Shown here: one piece after another, positions 47,951-59,720 of the stretch | How positions within the stretch are numbered: position 1 is the first letter of the stretch | Layout: each line of letters opens with the position of its first letter | Assembly: GCA_037833965.1 (NCBI GenBank) | Contig: AP031354.1 | Coordinates: 31,722,001 to 31,786,000, forward strand | Length of the DNA stretch: 64,000 bases | Direction of reading: 5' to 3' | Source of the DNA: Marchantia polymorpha subsp. ruderalis | Taxonomy: Eukaryota; Streptophyta; Marchantiopsida; Marchantiales; Marchantiaceae | Translations under genes and position numbers: made by a program | Notes under the pieces: model-generated | Seen by the model: the letters and a program-made list of their open reading frames with translations, nothing else | Database searches by the model: none | What the model was told of the DNA's origin: nothing

Positions 47951-48940
47951 TTTTGAGGAAATTAAAACATTTTTGGAAAACTGTACCCTGGCAGCAATGT
48001 AAATAGCCTTCGGTGCATCAAAACAGAGTGAATTCGGAAGATCGCGGGGATTCTCGAGGGATCTCGTAGAATCTAGGAGTTGGGTGCAGCAGTAAGGACG
48101 GGCACCACCCTCCCTGCGAGCTCTGCAGTTAGGATCCCTACGGCGCAAGGCGCAAAACCCGCCTTCGGAGCTGCATCCGCGGCGGTAGGGAAATCCTTCA
48201 TATTTAGGTCAACCCCCGGACGCCTTTACCTAGCTAGGGTCTCGTTGGAAAGAGCTCGACGCACTGATTCCAACGAGCCCAAGAACGCCAACAGCGGATA
48301 AGGACTCCGGGAGTTATGAAGGTTGTAAGATACTCAGCTCTTCGCCTACGCACAGGCGGAGAAGTTTTGTCCTATGCGCGGACGAAGGAAGTTCGCATGT
48401 GCACAGGCGAAATAGGGTTTGAGGTAGGCGCGAAGTTCGCCTACGCACAGGCGTCCGCCTGTGCACAGGCGCTTCAGCGTCGGCGGGAAATCCGCCTTGG
48501 GCCCTAGAAATGCGCCTTGTGAGGTAGAAATTGTACGACGCCTTCTGCGCCATCGCAGCGCCGCGGGCGAGCAAGGAGCCGCCAGAATAGTCAAATCCGT
48601 ACGGACCATACGGACGGGACGGATGGATGCGCTCTTGGACGGACGGAGTTGCGGCGGCGGAAGCGCCGACGAAGAGACAAGGAACGGACAGTCTAGACGG
48701 AGACGGCTGACCGCGGTCAACGCCTTCCGCGCCAGCGCGTCGCCGCGGACGGAATTCGCCTGCGCACAGGCGAGCGCCTGTGCACAGGAGGATGAAGTTC
48801 CGCGCTGGTGGAAAATCCGCCGAGGAGTCTGCCCGCGCACAGGCGGGAGTTGAACTTTTGTCCGACATGCGGACACACGCGTCGAGGCAGAAGGGGATTG
48901 GCTGAGGAGCGGTACTGTGGTAACACACTTTTTGTTTTTT
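47951..48940 (+). mobile_element. Family X fossil LTR element, partial copy A (leader only)
   Basis: GC-rich sequence homologous to the leader of copy B: it shares TTTTGGAAAACTGTACC/TTTTAGAAAACTAGTACC, the GAAAGAGCTCGA...CGAGCCCAAGA segment and GGAGTTATGAA/GAAGTTATGAG. It contains several copies of the CGCCTGTGCACAGGCG palindrome family. No coding region of its own is recognised. It begins right after the Gypsy PHD-like domain. Confidence 0.6.
48390..48850. repeat. Cluster of 16-bp palindromes (CGCCTGTGCACAGGCG family)
   Basis: A perfect copy lies at 48456-48471, with variants nearby (ATGTGCACAGGCG near 48398, CCTACGCACAGGCG near 48440, CCTGCGCACAGGCG near 48758, CGCCTGTGCACAGG near 48776, GCGCACAGGCGG near 48834). 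Each is self-complementary or nearly so. The same motif recurs in copy C coding sequence (55454-55469 perfect; also near 55334, 55471, 55500 and 55840). Confidence 0.8.
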
Positions 48941-48944
48941 TTGC

Positions 48945-51900
48945 AGAATTTAAACAATTTTAGAAAACTAGTACCGAAGCAGTGTTTGTAGTTAGAAAAA
49001 GGTACGTTAAAAAGAGTGGATTGATGAGATCGTCACGAGGACACGAAGAATCACGTAGTCGGATGTACCAACGCCAATGTCTTCGGCGCCTTCGGCAAAA
49101 GCTCCTTTTCTGAGGTGTCTCTACTCACGCGCCTCCAGCGTATAAGGAAGCTACGCTTCCGGCGCAGACACCTCAGGAGGAGGTTTTGCTAAAGACGTCA
49201 GGAGAAGGGCCCGGACCTCTGAAGGCGTCCGACCATGAGTGCGCCTTCGGCGATGCGCCGCTAGCGCGGGAAGGGAAAACCTTCATAACGATCGGGATAC
49301 ACGGTAGATCCAGTTGGTTGAAGTCGCATTAGAAAGAGCTCGAGACGCTCGTTCTATCGAGCCCAAGAGCGTCGGAGATGGATCAGGGACGAAGAAGTTA
49401 TGAGCGTCGGAAAACTCGTAGCCGGACACGCGCCGTTTGCGCTAGGGTTCACAGCCGGAAAGGAATCCCGTACGCCCTCGGCGATGCGCCTTCGGCGGAA
49501 TCACGCGCTCATAGGAGGAAACCAACTCAGAGTCGGAAGCGCCTTTGGCGGCTGTTCATGGAAGGAAAGCGCCGGTCGGATGTACGTCTCCGACGTGGCG
49601 CTGACGGCTGGATGCGCTGGCATGAGTTGCGCTGGCGGATATGCGCCGGCAGCAATGGACGAGGCATAAAGGACAAAATAAGCGGTACGACTGCGCACTG
49701 GCGTAATTCGCTCCGACTAGATGTGCGCCTCCAGCAAGGCGCCGACGGATAAGGAACGCACCAACGGCGACACGCCTCCGGTGATGGACGGATTAGGAAA
49801 AGACAACATGGCCGACGTATACCCTGCGGCGGACTCGAGTCCGGAAGGTGGCGGCGGCGGGAGAATTCAACATTTACGCATGCGAATGCGCGCAATGCAA
49901 AGACGTGAATTCGCGCATGCAAAGGGCGAACCGTTAGGCCGTATAGCCGGCTGCGTACGTTGTAACCAGTAAGAACGTTGGACGTTCTTGAAATCGGAGA
50001 AGAAAAGACTGCGCTCCAGTCTCATTCTCTCATTCTTGATTTTGCGATTTCCAGTTTCCAAGATTACGCGCAAGAGCGGAGCGACCTGCAGTGAGAGGAG
50101 AGAGTGCGGAGACGAGTTGCGCAAGGATCTTGGCAGACCTTGGAGAGAATTGCGAGTAGCGATCTTGAGCTTGAGCGCAGAGAGAGCGAGCAGTCAGTGC
50201 TTGAGCGGCCGACGCGCAGTGGCGATTGTGAGAGAGCGAGCGAAAGGGAGAACGTTTGTGTGTGCAGGCAACGCAATGTCGAAGGTTCCCCAGCTGCGAG
50301 TGTCTCCACTCAGGGTGCCGCAGATCGGTCTACGCGCATTTCAAGATGTGCTGCTGAGGCTGAAGCTCGATTTTCTCCTGTGGGGGTGGAACTGGACATG
50401 TCCGGAGATGGTGCGCGAGTATCTGCAGGAGAGACACAAGCCCTCTCGCGGATTCCGTCCACATCCAGAAAGATGGGACATTTGCAACTGGGCGCAGGTG
50501 TTGGGCAGGTGTGCCGGCGAGGAAGGGGATCTCCTCTTCGAGGCCGATAGCGTGAAGGTGTCCCAGGAGGAAGAAGTCTCCTACAATGAGCTCTTTAAAG
50601 TTGCCAGGCATCCCAAGAACGGTTTCCGGACACGGGATTACAAAGATCGATTGCGGAGAAATGTCGCGACTGCATTGCTGCAGATATTGCAGCCGACCAA
50701 GACCGCTTACATGCATGGTTGGCAGGTAGAATTTGTGGAGCTAGTGTTGTCAGGAGCTCCAGTGCATTGGGCACGGCTCCTGTGGAAGGTGACGCGCCAA
50801 CATGCGCAAGAAGAGAAAGGAGGAACCCTCAATCATCTCTCGCCTTACTTGATCGTGTTTTATCGGGCGATGGGATGTTTGACAAATGCTGAGAAAACAC
50901 GGTTTCCGCAGCTGACCCGGAACTATCCAGGTAGATATTCGAGGGAGGCCGAAGTAGACACGGATCCGGACGAGGAACCTGCCAGTATGCCTCCGGCTCC
51001 GGCTCCAGCAAGAGCAGCAGAAGAACGTCGAAGTGAGCGCATTCCGCGAAAGCGGAAGTGGGATGAGAGACCTGAGGACAGGCAGCCGGAAGTGCCAGCT
51101 GCGCCGACTCGTGGTCGGCCCACCCCCGAGCCTCACAGTCGACCAAAACAGAGGGCACGCAAAATGCCAACTGGTACTGAGGAGACCGGGCGAACTCCGA
51201 CCCGGCGGAATCTCACACAGGAGGAGATAATCGCGCAGATTCTAGGGAAGACGACAGATACCTCTGCACAGAAGGCACCACGGCCTTCGGGAGGAGATGG
51301 ACGGACTGACAGTCGGCCGACTGCGAGTCGGATGACTGAAGGCCGACAAGCGGAAGGAAGGCCAACTGAACGGCGCGATGAACCGGACAGCAGGCCGGAA
51401 GCAGAAGAGAGTTTGGCTGACGAGCCAACAACCCTCAGAGGGTCGTCTTCGGCGGAAGGCACTTCTGGGAAAACGCCACCAGCAAGCAGGCCAAGTGGAG
51501 TCAAGACGCGCAGGGTGTATCCGACTCCCAGTCGGACAACTGCTGGTCGGCCGACTGCGAGTCGGACAACAGAGAGTCGGCCGGATTCGCCGACTGCGAG
51601 ACGGATGGGGCCGACGACCAGTGTGCGGACGCCTTCGGCGGACGCACCTTCAGCGAAGACACCTTCCGCGCAGATTGCGCCGGAAGGACAGACAGCAGAA
51701 GCGGGCGGTGCAAAAGTGACAAGAGTCACTGCGGCGTCGACCCCTTCGGAAACCGAAGATCGAGCCGGAACAGGGGCTCAAGCAGTGGGATCTCCCACTG
51801 CCCTGGATATTTTAGCAGGCAGTGGAGCAGCAGTCGCAGCGGAAGCCGCTGCGCGCCACAGTTCCAGGGAGTCGCCAAGGGATTCGGTGGCGACTGAAAT

Positions 51901-53793
51901 CCTCGAGACTGAGGATGAGACGAGCTCGGAAGAGCAAGAAGCGGATTCGGTGCAGAAAACGCCAACAGGGGTGCTGTGCGAATAGATAGTTCCACTCCTG
52001 CGATATCTGGATCGCAAGACATCCAAATACGCGAGTGCTTTAAAACCGCAGTCTTATGTGGAGACTATCAGGAGAAGGACGAGGAGCAAGGTGGCAAGGT
52101 GGGCCTCTAGGTGCGGAGTATATGTGGATAGCAACACCGCCCTCCGACAACACCTGGCGGTCACACAGAAGCTATACCAAGCCTTGCAGCAGCAGAGGGA
52201 GGATGCGGCGACGAAAAGTCAGGCGGATGCCGAGCTAATACGGGCAAAGATCGAGTCGGAATTGCAGGAGGAGCGGAGACAAAACCAAGTCCTAGCAGCC
52301 GAGCTTGCGCGCTAGACGCGCGCCTTAGAAGAAAGTCAAAGAGCCCGCAAAGAGGATGAGGAGTTGTTGCGCAACTTGCAATCCGAGTGCTCGGATTTGA
52401 GGGCACAACGTGCGGAAGCAGAAATGCAGCTGGCAGAGGTGGAGAGCAGCTGCAGGGCGCGAGGAGAGTTGGCGACACAGGTGACTCGTTGTCTAAAAGG
52501 ATACGCCCATTGGGAGGTGGCAGCTCAAGAGAGGATCACACTCATGGAGTTCGAGCTTCGGGCGGCGGCATTGACGGAGGGTGACAGTCGGAGTCGGCGG
52601 CGAGTGGCAAGGAAATTAGAAACCTTCTTGTCGGGTGCGCGCGACACTATGGCGCACTTACAGTCGGAGGTCACCACAGCGCTCCGACGCCTGGGGTTAC
52701 GCAGCCGGTCGGAAGACTGGCAAGGTAGAGACAGTGAGCGGAGCAGTCCGGCGCGCAGGAGGCGCAGCACCGGATCAGCCGAGTGCAGTAGAATAGTTTG
52801 GTTTCGCACAGATGCTGCGAGTTGTAGATAGGATAGCGTAGTGCTAGTTAGGATCTTTGAGGGTATAAAGTAGATCAAGGCGTTTTGCCTTGGGACTCTT
52901 CTAGTTTCGGAAGTGCAGATCAGGAACTCACTTTCTTGGCGTGTTTGTGCAGTTTGGTCCTGGCACCACGTAGAGAAGCTGCAGCATAGCGAAGTTACCG
53001 TATGTTGTAGTTGAAGGCCTTCGGCCGAATGTTCAGAGCTAGCACCCGGTTAGAGACTTGAGTAGTGCGGATTTGCACCTGCGGGTGATTTCTGATGCTC
53101 AGAGCCGGCTGCGAGTTAGATACTTGAACAGTTCCCCCTTACTCCTTCGAGTGACATATCCTGATTGTACTCCTACGGGAAGTTTCCCCTGAATGCCAAT
53201 GTGAAGTTTTATTACTTCGTGTAAACCTTGGTTTGTAATTCAGGTTGTGTGTGTGTTACTGGATCGTGTCTCAGTTAAGTTCTCAGTCGGGTCTGCACTC
53301 CCTGCGTTTGGTGTGATAGTCGAGGGTGACGTCCACGGCGTATGAAGAGGCTTCGTTCCGAAGTGGGAAGTCCAGTCCGGGTACCCTACGCTAGTTCCTG
53401 GCGGGAGGGCAGTAAAAGCCGGAGTGGGAGGCACTACCTGCAGAACCTCTGAGTGAACTTTTGAGACACTTTCCTCCTGAAATCCGAAGCGGAGGTCCTG
53501 ACCGACCTCCGAGTTGTGCTTTTTGCCAGTTTCAGGTGTGTGTGTGTGTGTGTGTTGAGTGACCACGCTGTACCGTGCATCCTCCGAGCATCCTCCGAGT
53601 CGAGATCCTCCTCCGAGTCGAGCCTCCGAGTCGAGCACTACAGTATTTCTGGGAGTGACAGTCGCCTAGAATTCAAACTCTACAAAAGTCTGTTAAAACG
53701 TGACATTTTTACTCTGTGTGTTGCCTCTGTCCCTGTGGGTTCGATCTTTTTACCACCATACTGCAGTTTTAGCCTTTGGTGGGTTATTACAGG
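48945..53793 (+). mobile_element. Family X fossil LTR element, copy B
   Basis: Leader (48.95-50.27 kb), a long coding region starting about 50276 (MSKVPQLRVSPLRVPQ) to 52.83 kb, and a terminal repeat (about 52830-53793). The product has a compact N-terminal domain (LDFLLWGW, GGTLNHLSP, RTRDYKDR conserved with copy C), a low-complexity charged middle, and a coiled-coil C-terminal part (LKGYAHWEVAAQE). I do not recognise the protein; position and layout suggest a gag-like structural protein of a non-autonomous element. No protease, RT or integrase is seen. Broken in about two places. The middle is rich in a CCGACTGCGAGTCGG-type motif. Confidence 0.65.
52830..53793 (+). repeat. Family X terminal repeat, middle
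   Basis: About 960 bp, roughly 80% identical to about 57150-58170. Both contain a TATAAA box (52864-52869 here, 57193-57198 there), GAAGGCCTTCGGCCGAATG, ACTTGAACAGTT, a (GT)n run, CAGTATTTCTGGGA and the end CCCTGTGGGTTCGA...GGGTTATTACA. The promoter near one end and the conserved terminus support an LTR, shared by copies B and C as in tandem LTR elements. Confidence 0.7.
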
Positions 53794-55329
53794 TACGAAC
53801 GAGTGTACCGCGCAAGGCGGAAAACTCGCCTTCGGCGCTGCGCACCCATGTCCGCGGTGTAGTACGTTCGCGGAGTTCAAATCCGCTAATTCGAGCGTGA
53901 GAGTTTAATCGGCGACGGCGGAGCGTGAAGCCGCGCGTGAGAGCGGAGACCGTTTCAGCGTAGAGCCGGCGCGGCCATCAATTGAGACGTCCTCCACGAG
54001 CAAGAGCCGACCATGACCTTCGACCGGGCGGCGGAGAGCGTCCCATTCTTGAATTCGCGATTCCATTCTCTTGTGCGAGCTGCGCGCGTCCATCTGCTGG
54101 CTGCTAAGCATTCTCGACATCGCCGCACAGAGGATTTCTTGGTGATTGAGGGAGAAGTGAGTGCGCGTGATTTGGAATTGAGGGCGATTAGAGTTTGCCG
54201 AGGAAGAAAGGAGCTCGAGCGGTGCGGAAGTAGAATGAGCGGGCGAGCGAACTCCAGGAACGCAATGACGAGACCGGGCCGATTGCGGATGCTGCCGCTT
54301 CGTCTACCACAGAACGGGCTGCGCGCTTTCGAGGAGCGCTTGATAGCAAGAAAGCTCGATTTCTTGCTATGGGGATGGAACTACATCTGTGCGGATATGG
54401 TGCGCGAGTGGCTAGAGCCACAGGGACCACCCTCGCGCGGATTGCGTCCGCATGTTGATCGGTGGACAGTCCAAGATTGGGCGCAGGCATTGGGAAGATG
54501 TGCCGGCATGCCAGGGCATCTCCTCTTCGACAGTGAGAGCATCAAGGTGACCAAGCAGGAAGAGGCGCAATTTGTGGAGTTGTTCAAGACCGGGAGGTCT
54601 ACCAAGAATGGGTACAGGACCCGCGATTACAAGGATCGATTCCGCCGGACTTTGTCCGCGGCGCTGATGCAATTACTGCAGCCACACCGCGCCTGCTACG
54701 TCACATTGTGGCAGGTCTCTTTTGTGGAGTGCGTCATCGAGGGAACTCCAATTCACAGGGCGAGCATCCTGCACAGGGTGATGCGACAGCACGCTTTTGA
54801 GGAGAAGGGGGGAACTCTAAACCATCTCTCTCCTTTCCTCATCAATTTTTATCGACAGCGGAATTGTTTGACAGAGGCGGAGCTTGAGCGTTTTCCGCCG
54901 TTGTCCGTCGACCATCCCGGGAAGTATGTGCGGGAGAATGAGGTCGACACTGATGCAGAGGAGTCACCGACTTCTACTCCGTCAAGGCGGAGGAACGAAG
55001 GGAGGAACACTCCTGCAGCACGAGCGCCGCGGAAGCGGCGATGGAGAGAGGAGTCCGAAGAGGAGCAGCATCAAGAACCCTCTGCTCCCATTCGACCGCG
55101 GCCGTTGTACGAGTCATACAGCCGACCGAAGCAGAAGGCACGCAGACTGGTGTTACCAGCCAACAGCGCGGACACGGCGACGATTGCGACGGAGAAAGGA
55201 AGTGCGTCGTCAGAGAAGAATGAGGAAGCGCGGACGTCCGCAGGAGCAACGGACCACGCTGCAGCCTCGACGGACGAGAGGCCGCCTACGGGCCAAGGGC
55301 CTCCGGAGTTACCACGTGCGTTGCGGACA

Positions 55330-55860
55330 GGTGTTCCGTTTGCGCACAGGCGAGCCTCCGCGGACGGACGAGACTCCGCGGACGGACGAGCCTCCGCGGA
55401 CAGACGACCACAAGTGGACGTAGACCTACGCCTACGCGTGGGAAGAAGCAGTCCGCCTGTGCACAGGCGCTCGCCTGTGCACAGGTCACCTCCACACGTG
55501 CCGCCTGTGCACAGGCAGGAATCACCCCCGTTCCAACGAAGGAAGGGGAAGGAGCCGGCGGAAGAGCCGCCTACGAGACACCGGCCTTCGGGGCCAGACC
55601 CTCCGGCGCACAACGCGCCGCGATTTGCGCCTTCGGCGCCAAGGCCTTCGAGCCAAGGAGATACGAGCAGGGAGCGTGCGGAGGCCGCACCATCGGCGGG
55701 TAATCCGCCGGTAGATGCGCCTTCGGCGGTAGGGCCTCAGGGCCAAGGTACATCGGGCGAGCGGCCCCCGGCCATGTCGCCTTTGGCGATGGACGTCCGC
55801 GGCGCTACGCCTGCGGCGGACAAGGCGCCGGCATTTGCGCCTGCGCACAGGCCAAGCACA
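55330..55860. repeat. Palindrome cluster inside copy C coding region
   Basis: The CGCCTGTGCACAGGCG motif and variants occur at least five times, encoding PVHRRSPVHR-type peptide repeats, interleaved with CGGACGGACGA and GCCTTCGGCG repeats. The same DNA motif is found in the non-coding leader of copies A and B, so selection or spread acts on DNA rather than on peptide. Confidence 0.7.
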
Positions 55861-57149
55861 GCCCCCGCGGACCGATCAAGGGAGCAGCAACAGGCGGAGG
55901 AGCGGAGTGACTGTCCGCGGGATGAAATTTTGATGCGCGATGCGCAATCAAACCCCGCGCAGCCACCCTCCGCTCGATCGCCTTCGGCGGCGGACGTCGG
56001 CGGCAGAGAGGATACGGTAGACGACCAACAAGCGGGCGGCGGGGATGCAGCACGGGCACATTCGCCTACCGCCTTAGACATTTTGGCGAAGAGCAGCGAG
56101 GCTGCAGCCGTGCCTTCGCAGGCAGCACACGTCGACGACGTGCAGCCCCACTCGGGTCAGTCGCCGACGCAATCAATGGCGACTGAAATTCTCCACTCGG
56201 ATGATGACGACGGAGGCTCCCCCGAAGAAATGTCAGGAGCAGGGGACACCGAGGAGGAGGAGGAGGAAATTGTTGGAGCGCCGGCGGCGGCGCTCTCTGA
56301 GCAGGTGATTCCGTTGCTGAGGTATTTGGATCGCAAAGTCGATAAATACACCGACCCACTTCAGCCGGGATCTTACATCGAGTTAGTGCGCAGGCGGACT
56401 CGCACTAAAGTCCACACCAGCAAGCTACTAGCTAGAGTGGACCAGGAGTTGAGGGAATTGAAGGAGAAGCATGAATGCTTGTGGGGTCACTATAAACTTA
56501 ATCAGAAATTCTACAAGTACTCCGAGAAGGTGAGGGATGGGAAACTGGAAGAGCTCACCAAGGAGCAGGTGAAGGTCACAGAAGCACTAATTTCTGAGCA
56601 GGCCCAGAATCGGATTTTGTCAGAGGAGCTCGTGCGACAGACGCGGTTGTTAGAACAGTGTCAGCTCGCACGACAGGCGGATGAGGATGTAATCCGCAGG
56701 CTACAGTCAGAGTGTGGCGAATTGAGAGCGCAACGTGCTGAGGCCGAATCGCAATTAGTGGTAATTGAAGAGGATCGCAGGAAGGAGGCAGATCGCACAA
56801 AGGAGGAGACGGCGAGGCGTGTCGCCCACTGTCTCAAGGGCTACGCCCACTGGGAAGTGGCGGCGCAGGAGAAACTCACACTGCGTGAGTTTGAACTTCG
56901 CGCGGCCGGGTTGTTCTCAGGCGACAGCAGGAGTCGGCGGAAGGTAGCAAAGAAGCTCGACGCTTTTCTGTCGAAGGCGCGGGATACCATGTCCGCCCTC
57001 GAAGTGGAGGTGTCCGCGGCGTTGCAGCGATTGGGACTGCGCAGTCGAGCGGAAGACTGGCAGGGTAGGGAGTTAGTGCGCGGCAGTCCGTCGCGCAGGA
57101 GACGTAGCACAGGTTCCGCGGAGTGTAGTGTAGCGTGGTTCCGTGCAGG

Positions 57150-58170
57150 CGTGTAGCGTAGTACAGTGTAGTGCTAGGTAGGACTTAGAAGGTATAAAAT
57201 AGTTCAAGGCGTTATGCCTGGGGTTCTTTCCCAAACTCAGAAGTGCAGATCAGGAATCCATTTCCTCTGCGTGTTTGTGCCCTTGAGTTCTGTCACCACG
57301 CATGAGGAGTTACAACTTAGCGTTCCGCATTTTGTAGCTGAAGGCCTTCGGCCGAATGTTCAGAGCTAGTACATTGGTTAGAGACTTGAGTCGTTCGGAT
57401 CTGCACCTGCGGGTGACTGCCGATGCTCAGAGCCAATGACTAGTTAGATACTTGAACAGTTTCGCCCCTACACCTTCGAGTGTTCCTTTCTGATTGTACT
57501 CCCTTGGGATTTTTCCCCTGAATGCCAAAGTGAAGTTTTGCTACTTCGTGTAAGCCTTGGTTGTAAATTCAGGTTACGCTGCAGCAGGTGCCTTGAGGGT
57601 AACCCCTGTAGTATTTCTGGGAATGACAAGTGCCTGAGAATTCAAACTCTTCAATAGACTGTTGTTGTGTTACTGGAATGTTTCTCCGTGAGTCCTTCAG
57701 TGCGGACCTTTGTTCTCTGCGCGTTTTGTGAGTTGAGAGTGTTGTTCACCGCGTCTGAGTGACTTCGATCCGAAGTAGGCAGTCCAAACCGGGTTTCCTA
57801 CGCTAGCAGCAAGCTAGCGGAAGTGTTGTAAAAGCCGGAGTTGGGAGTCACTACCCGCAGCTTCGCTGAGTGTACTCTCGAGAAACTTTCCCCCCCTGAA
57901 ATCTTGAGTAGAGGTCCTAACGGATCTCTGGGTTGTGTTTCTGTAGTTTCAGGTGTGTGTGTGTGTGTGTTACGCTGCACTGTGCGACCTCCGAGTGCGC
58001 TCCGAGTGGACACTTGCAGTATTTCTGGGAGTGACAGTTGCCTGAGAATTCAAACTCCTCAATAGTCTGTTAAAACGTGACACTTTGTACCCTGTGTGTT
58101 CCTCTGTCCCTGTGGGTTCGACCTTTCTACCACTATATTGCAGTTTTAGCCTTTAGTGGGTTATTACACC
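57150..58170 (+). repeat. Family X terminal repeat, right
   Basis: Counterpart of 52830-53793. It is slightly longer because the block CAGTATTTCTGGGAATGACA (57612) to CAATAGACTGTT is partly repeated at 58016. It ends in GGGTTATTACA at 58170, the same terminus as the middle repeat. Confidence 0.7.
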
Positions 58171-58480
58171 TCGATGTACTTCATAGGGGTAGATGACTTG
58201 ATCTTCACATGTTATGAATTGCAAATAGGAGACTAACGATGGGGCGACATAGCACCCGGCCTACTGGTTCGCGCACCCACGAAGGTGTATAGCATGTAGT
58301 TGTAGATGGGGCTACCTGGGAGTCAGAGGGACCTGACCGCCAGCTAGGGGGGCGAGTTGTGACATTTGAGTGTGTACTCTCTCGCGCCTTATATGTGTGT
58401 ATGTGTGTGCGTATGTGTATGTGAGTAGCATGTCAGCGATGTAGAGTGTATGGCGATATGTATTCGCACGACAATGAACA
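58171..58480. other. Junction sequence between family X and resumed Copia
   Basis: About 300 bp. The first 60 bp resemble a Copia RT fragment (VDDLIFTC-like), followed by unassigned GC-richer sequence and a TATGTGTG microsatellite (58390-58430). Recognisable Copia sequence resumes near 58480. The order suggests more than one rearrangement at this edge. Confidence 0.4.
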
Positions 58481-59474
58481 TCCCTAGACAGTCTCATGTA
58501 TTTGATAGTGTGCCCTAGATCGGATATTGCTTTTGCAATGCACAAGATGTATATGTACATGTTAAATTCAGGAAAAGTTCACTTGGAAGTAGTGAAAAGA
58601 ATTATAAGATATTTGAAAAGTATTGTGGATTATGATTTGATGTTTGATGATTTATAAAACAATACCTAATCCTTGTTTGACAATGTTGATGTTGACAACG
58701 GTCAGTATCTAGTCAAAAGTAGATCTACAACTGGCTTTGTTTACACTTGGTGGTGAAAGCATTTGTTGAAGATTTACCTTGCCAAACTGCATAGCTCAGT
58801 CAACCCGCAAGCTAAGTGTGTGACAGTAGAAGAAGCAATGAAGGAAGATATTTGGTTGGATAGACTTATCATGAAGATGAGATTGACATATGGCGTGATC
58901 AATCTTTATTGTGATCGTTAGAGTGCTTAAGTTTGGTTGCAAACCTGGTCATAGAAAATAAAATGAAGCACATTGACAGCACGTACCATTTTATTAGACA
59001 AGGAGTGTCTGATGAAATAACTGAGTTATTCAACATCAAAGGTAAACTCAAACTAGTTGATGCGTTGACCAAAATTATTTCTTTGGAGGGTTTAAGGCGA
59101 CACTGTGCTACCATGCAGGTTGTGCATGAGGAGCATAGATAAAATTTACTAGCATAAAACGTTCACTTATCTTTCTATATATATACTCTATCATGTAATA
59201 GCTTCGTCTTAGATCTAGTTAATTTTCGTGTAAAAAGGGGTATGGTATTAGGTTTCATTCTAAAACTTTTTGCGGAGTAATTATACAAGTTACCAACAGA
59301 TTGTTTAATTATCTCTTTATGTTATTATTTTATATTATTATGGTTACAATTTAGTTCTAGTTAATTTTTGTGTAAAGAGTAACCTTCTTTAAAATTGTTG
59401 TCTAGAATATTTTCCGAAACAATAATATAATTTTCAGAAGTTACTATTTACTTAACGCAAATTAAAATTTACAT

Positions 59475-59720
59475 TGTTGAGATTAATTTTGGTTAAAAGA
59501 TAATCTCAAGTTCTAGCTATCTATAACTAGGTTAGTTTTAGGTATTGGATATATATATACCCAAAGGTTTTCTGCTTTGTATGGTTGTTGCTTTCAGTTG
59601 TTAGCAAACCATCTCACGTATTTCAATTGTGTACATAGAACTCTGAAAGATGAACCACATTATATGTTATGTCTCTCTATCTACTCGTGCTTGTGTCTTT
59701 CGAATATCAATTTATTTGTA
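59475..59720 (+). repeat. Right LTR of the Copia element
   Basis: Begins TGTTGAGATTAA and aligns with 36062-36295 through ATCTATAACTAGGTT, GTTGCTTTCAGTTGTTAG, AAGATGAACCACA and CTACTCGTGCTTGTGTCTTT. Divergence between the two LTRs is considerable, which fits the great age of the element. Confidence 0.75.

Larger units (their letters stand above)
53794..58170 (+). mobile_element. Family X fossil LTR element, copy C
   Basis: A short leader follows the middle terminal repeat; the coding region then runs to 57156 and looks whole (up to 1047 codons; homology to copy B starts near MSGRANSRN at 54235), and the right terminal repeat is about 57150-58170. Parts of the product: conserved N-terminal domain of about 230 residues (LDFLLWGWNYICADMVREWL, RTRDYKDRFRR, GGTLNHLSPF), a long Pro/Ala/Arg-rich disordered middle, an acidic stretch (GDTEEEEEE), and a C-terminal coiled coil (about 780-1000). 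I recognise no enzyme. The two flanking terminal repeats differ by about 20%, so the array is not very recent or arose by recombination. Confidence 0.65.
36062..59720 (+). mobile_element. Fossil Ty1/Copia LTR element, split by later insertions
   Basis: Old, heavily decayed Copia element with dozens of breaks. Parts seen in order on the plus strand: left LTR (about 36062-36295), a primer-site-like TATCAGAGCG after it, gag remains with a CCHC knuckle near 37200, GAG-pre-integrase and integrase remains (37.3-38.2 kb), integrase end and the linker before RT (38.5-39.0 kb), RT remains (39.0-39.93 kb), then, after an interruption of about 18.5 kb, RT/RNase H remains (58.48-59.16 kb) and the right LTR (about 59475-59720). 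The interruption is the Gypsy element plus the family X array. A further solo-LTR-like insert lies at 38.2-38.5 kb. It is older than everything inside it. Confidence 0.85.

Noticed and set aside
48390-48850. Regularly recurring GTGCACAGGCG units considered as a CRISPR-like or satellite array.
   Set aside because: Spacing is irregular, motifs are palindromic and imperfect, they extend into coding sequence, and the context is eukaryotic.
53794-58170. The long coding region of family X as a host gene.
   Set aside because: A second diverged copy lies directly upstream, terminal repeats with a promoter and identical ends flank it, and it sits inside a nest of LTR elements.
39940-58170. Gypsy element and family X array as one giant element.
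   Set aside because: The Gypsy left end has no counterpart at 58 kb, family X has its own terminal repeats and repeated leaders, and base composition changes at about 47.95 kb.
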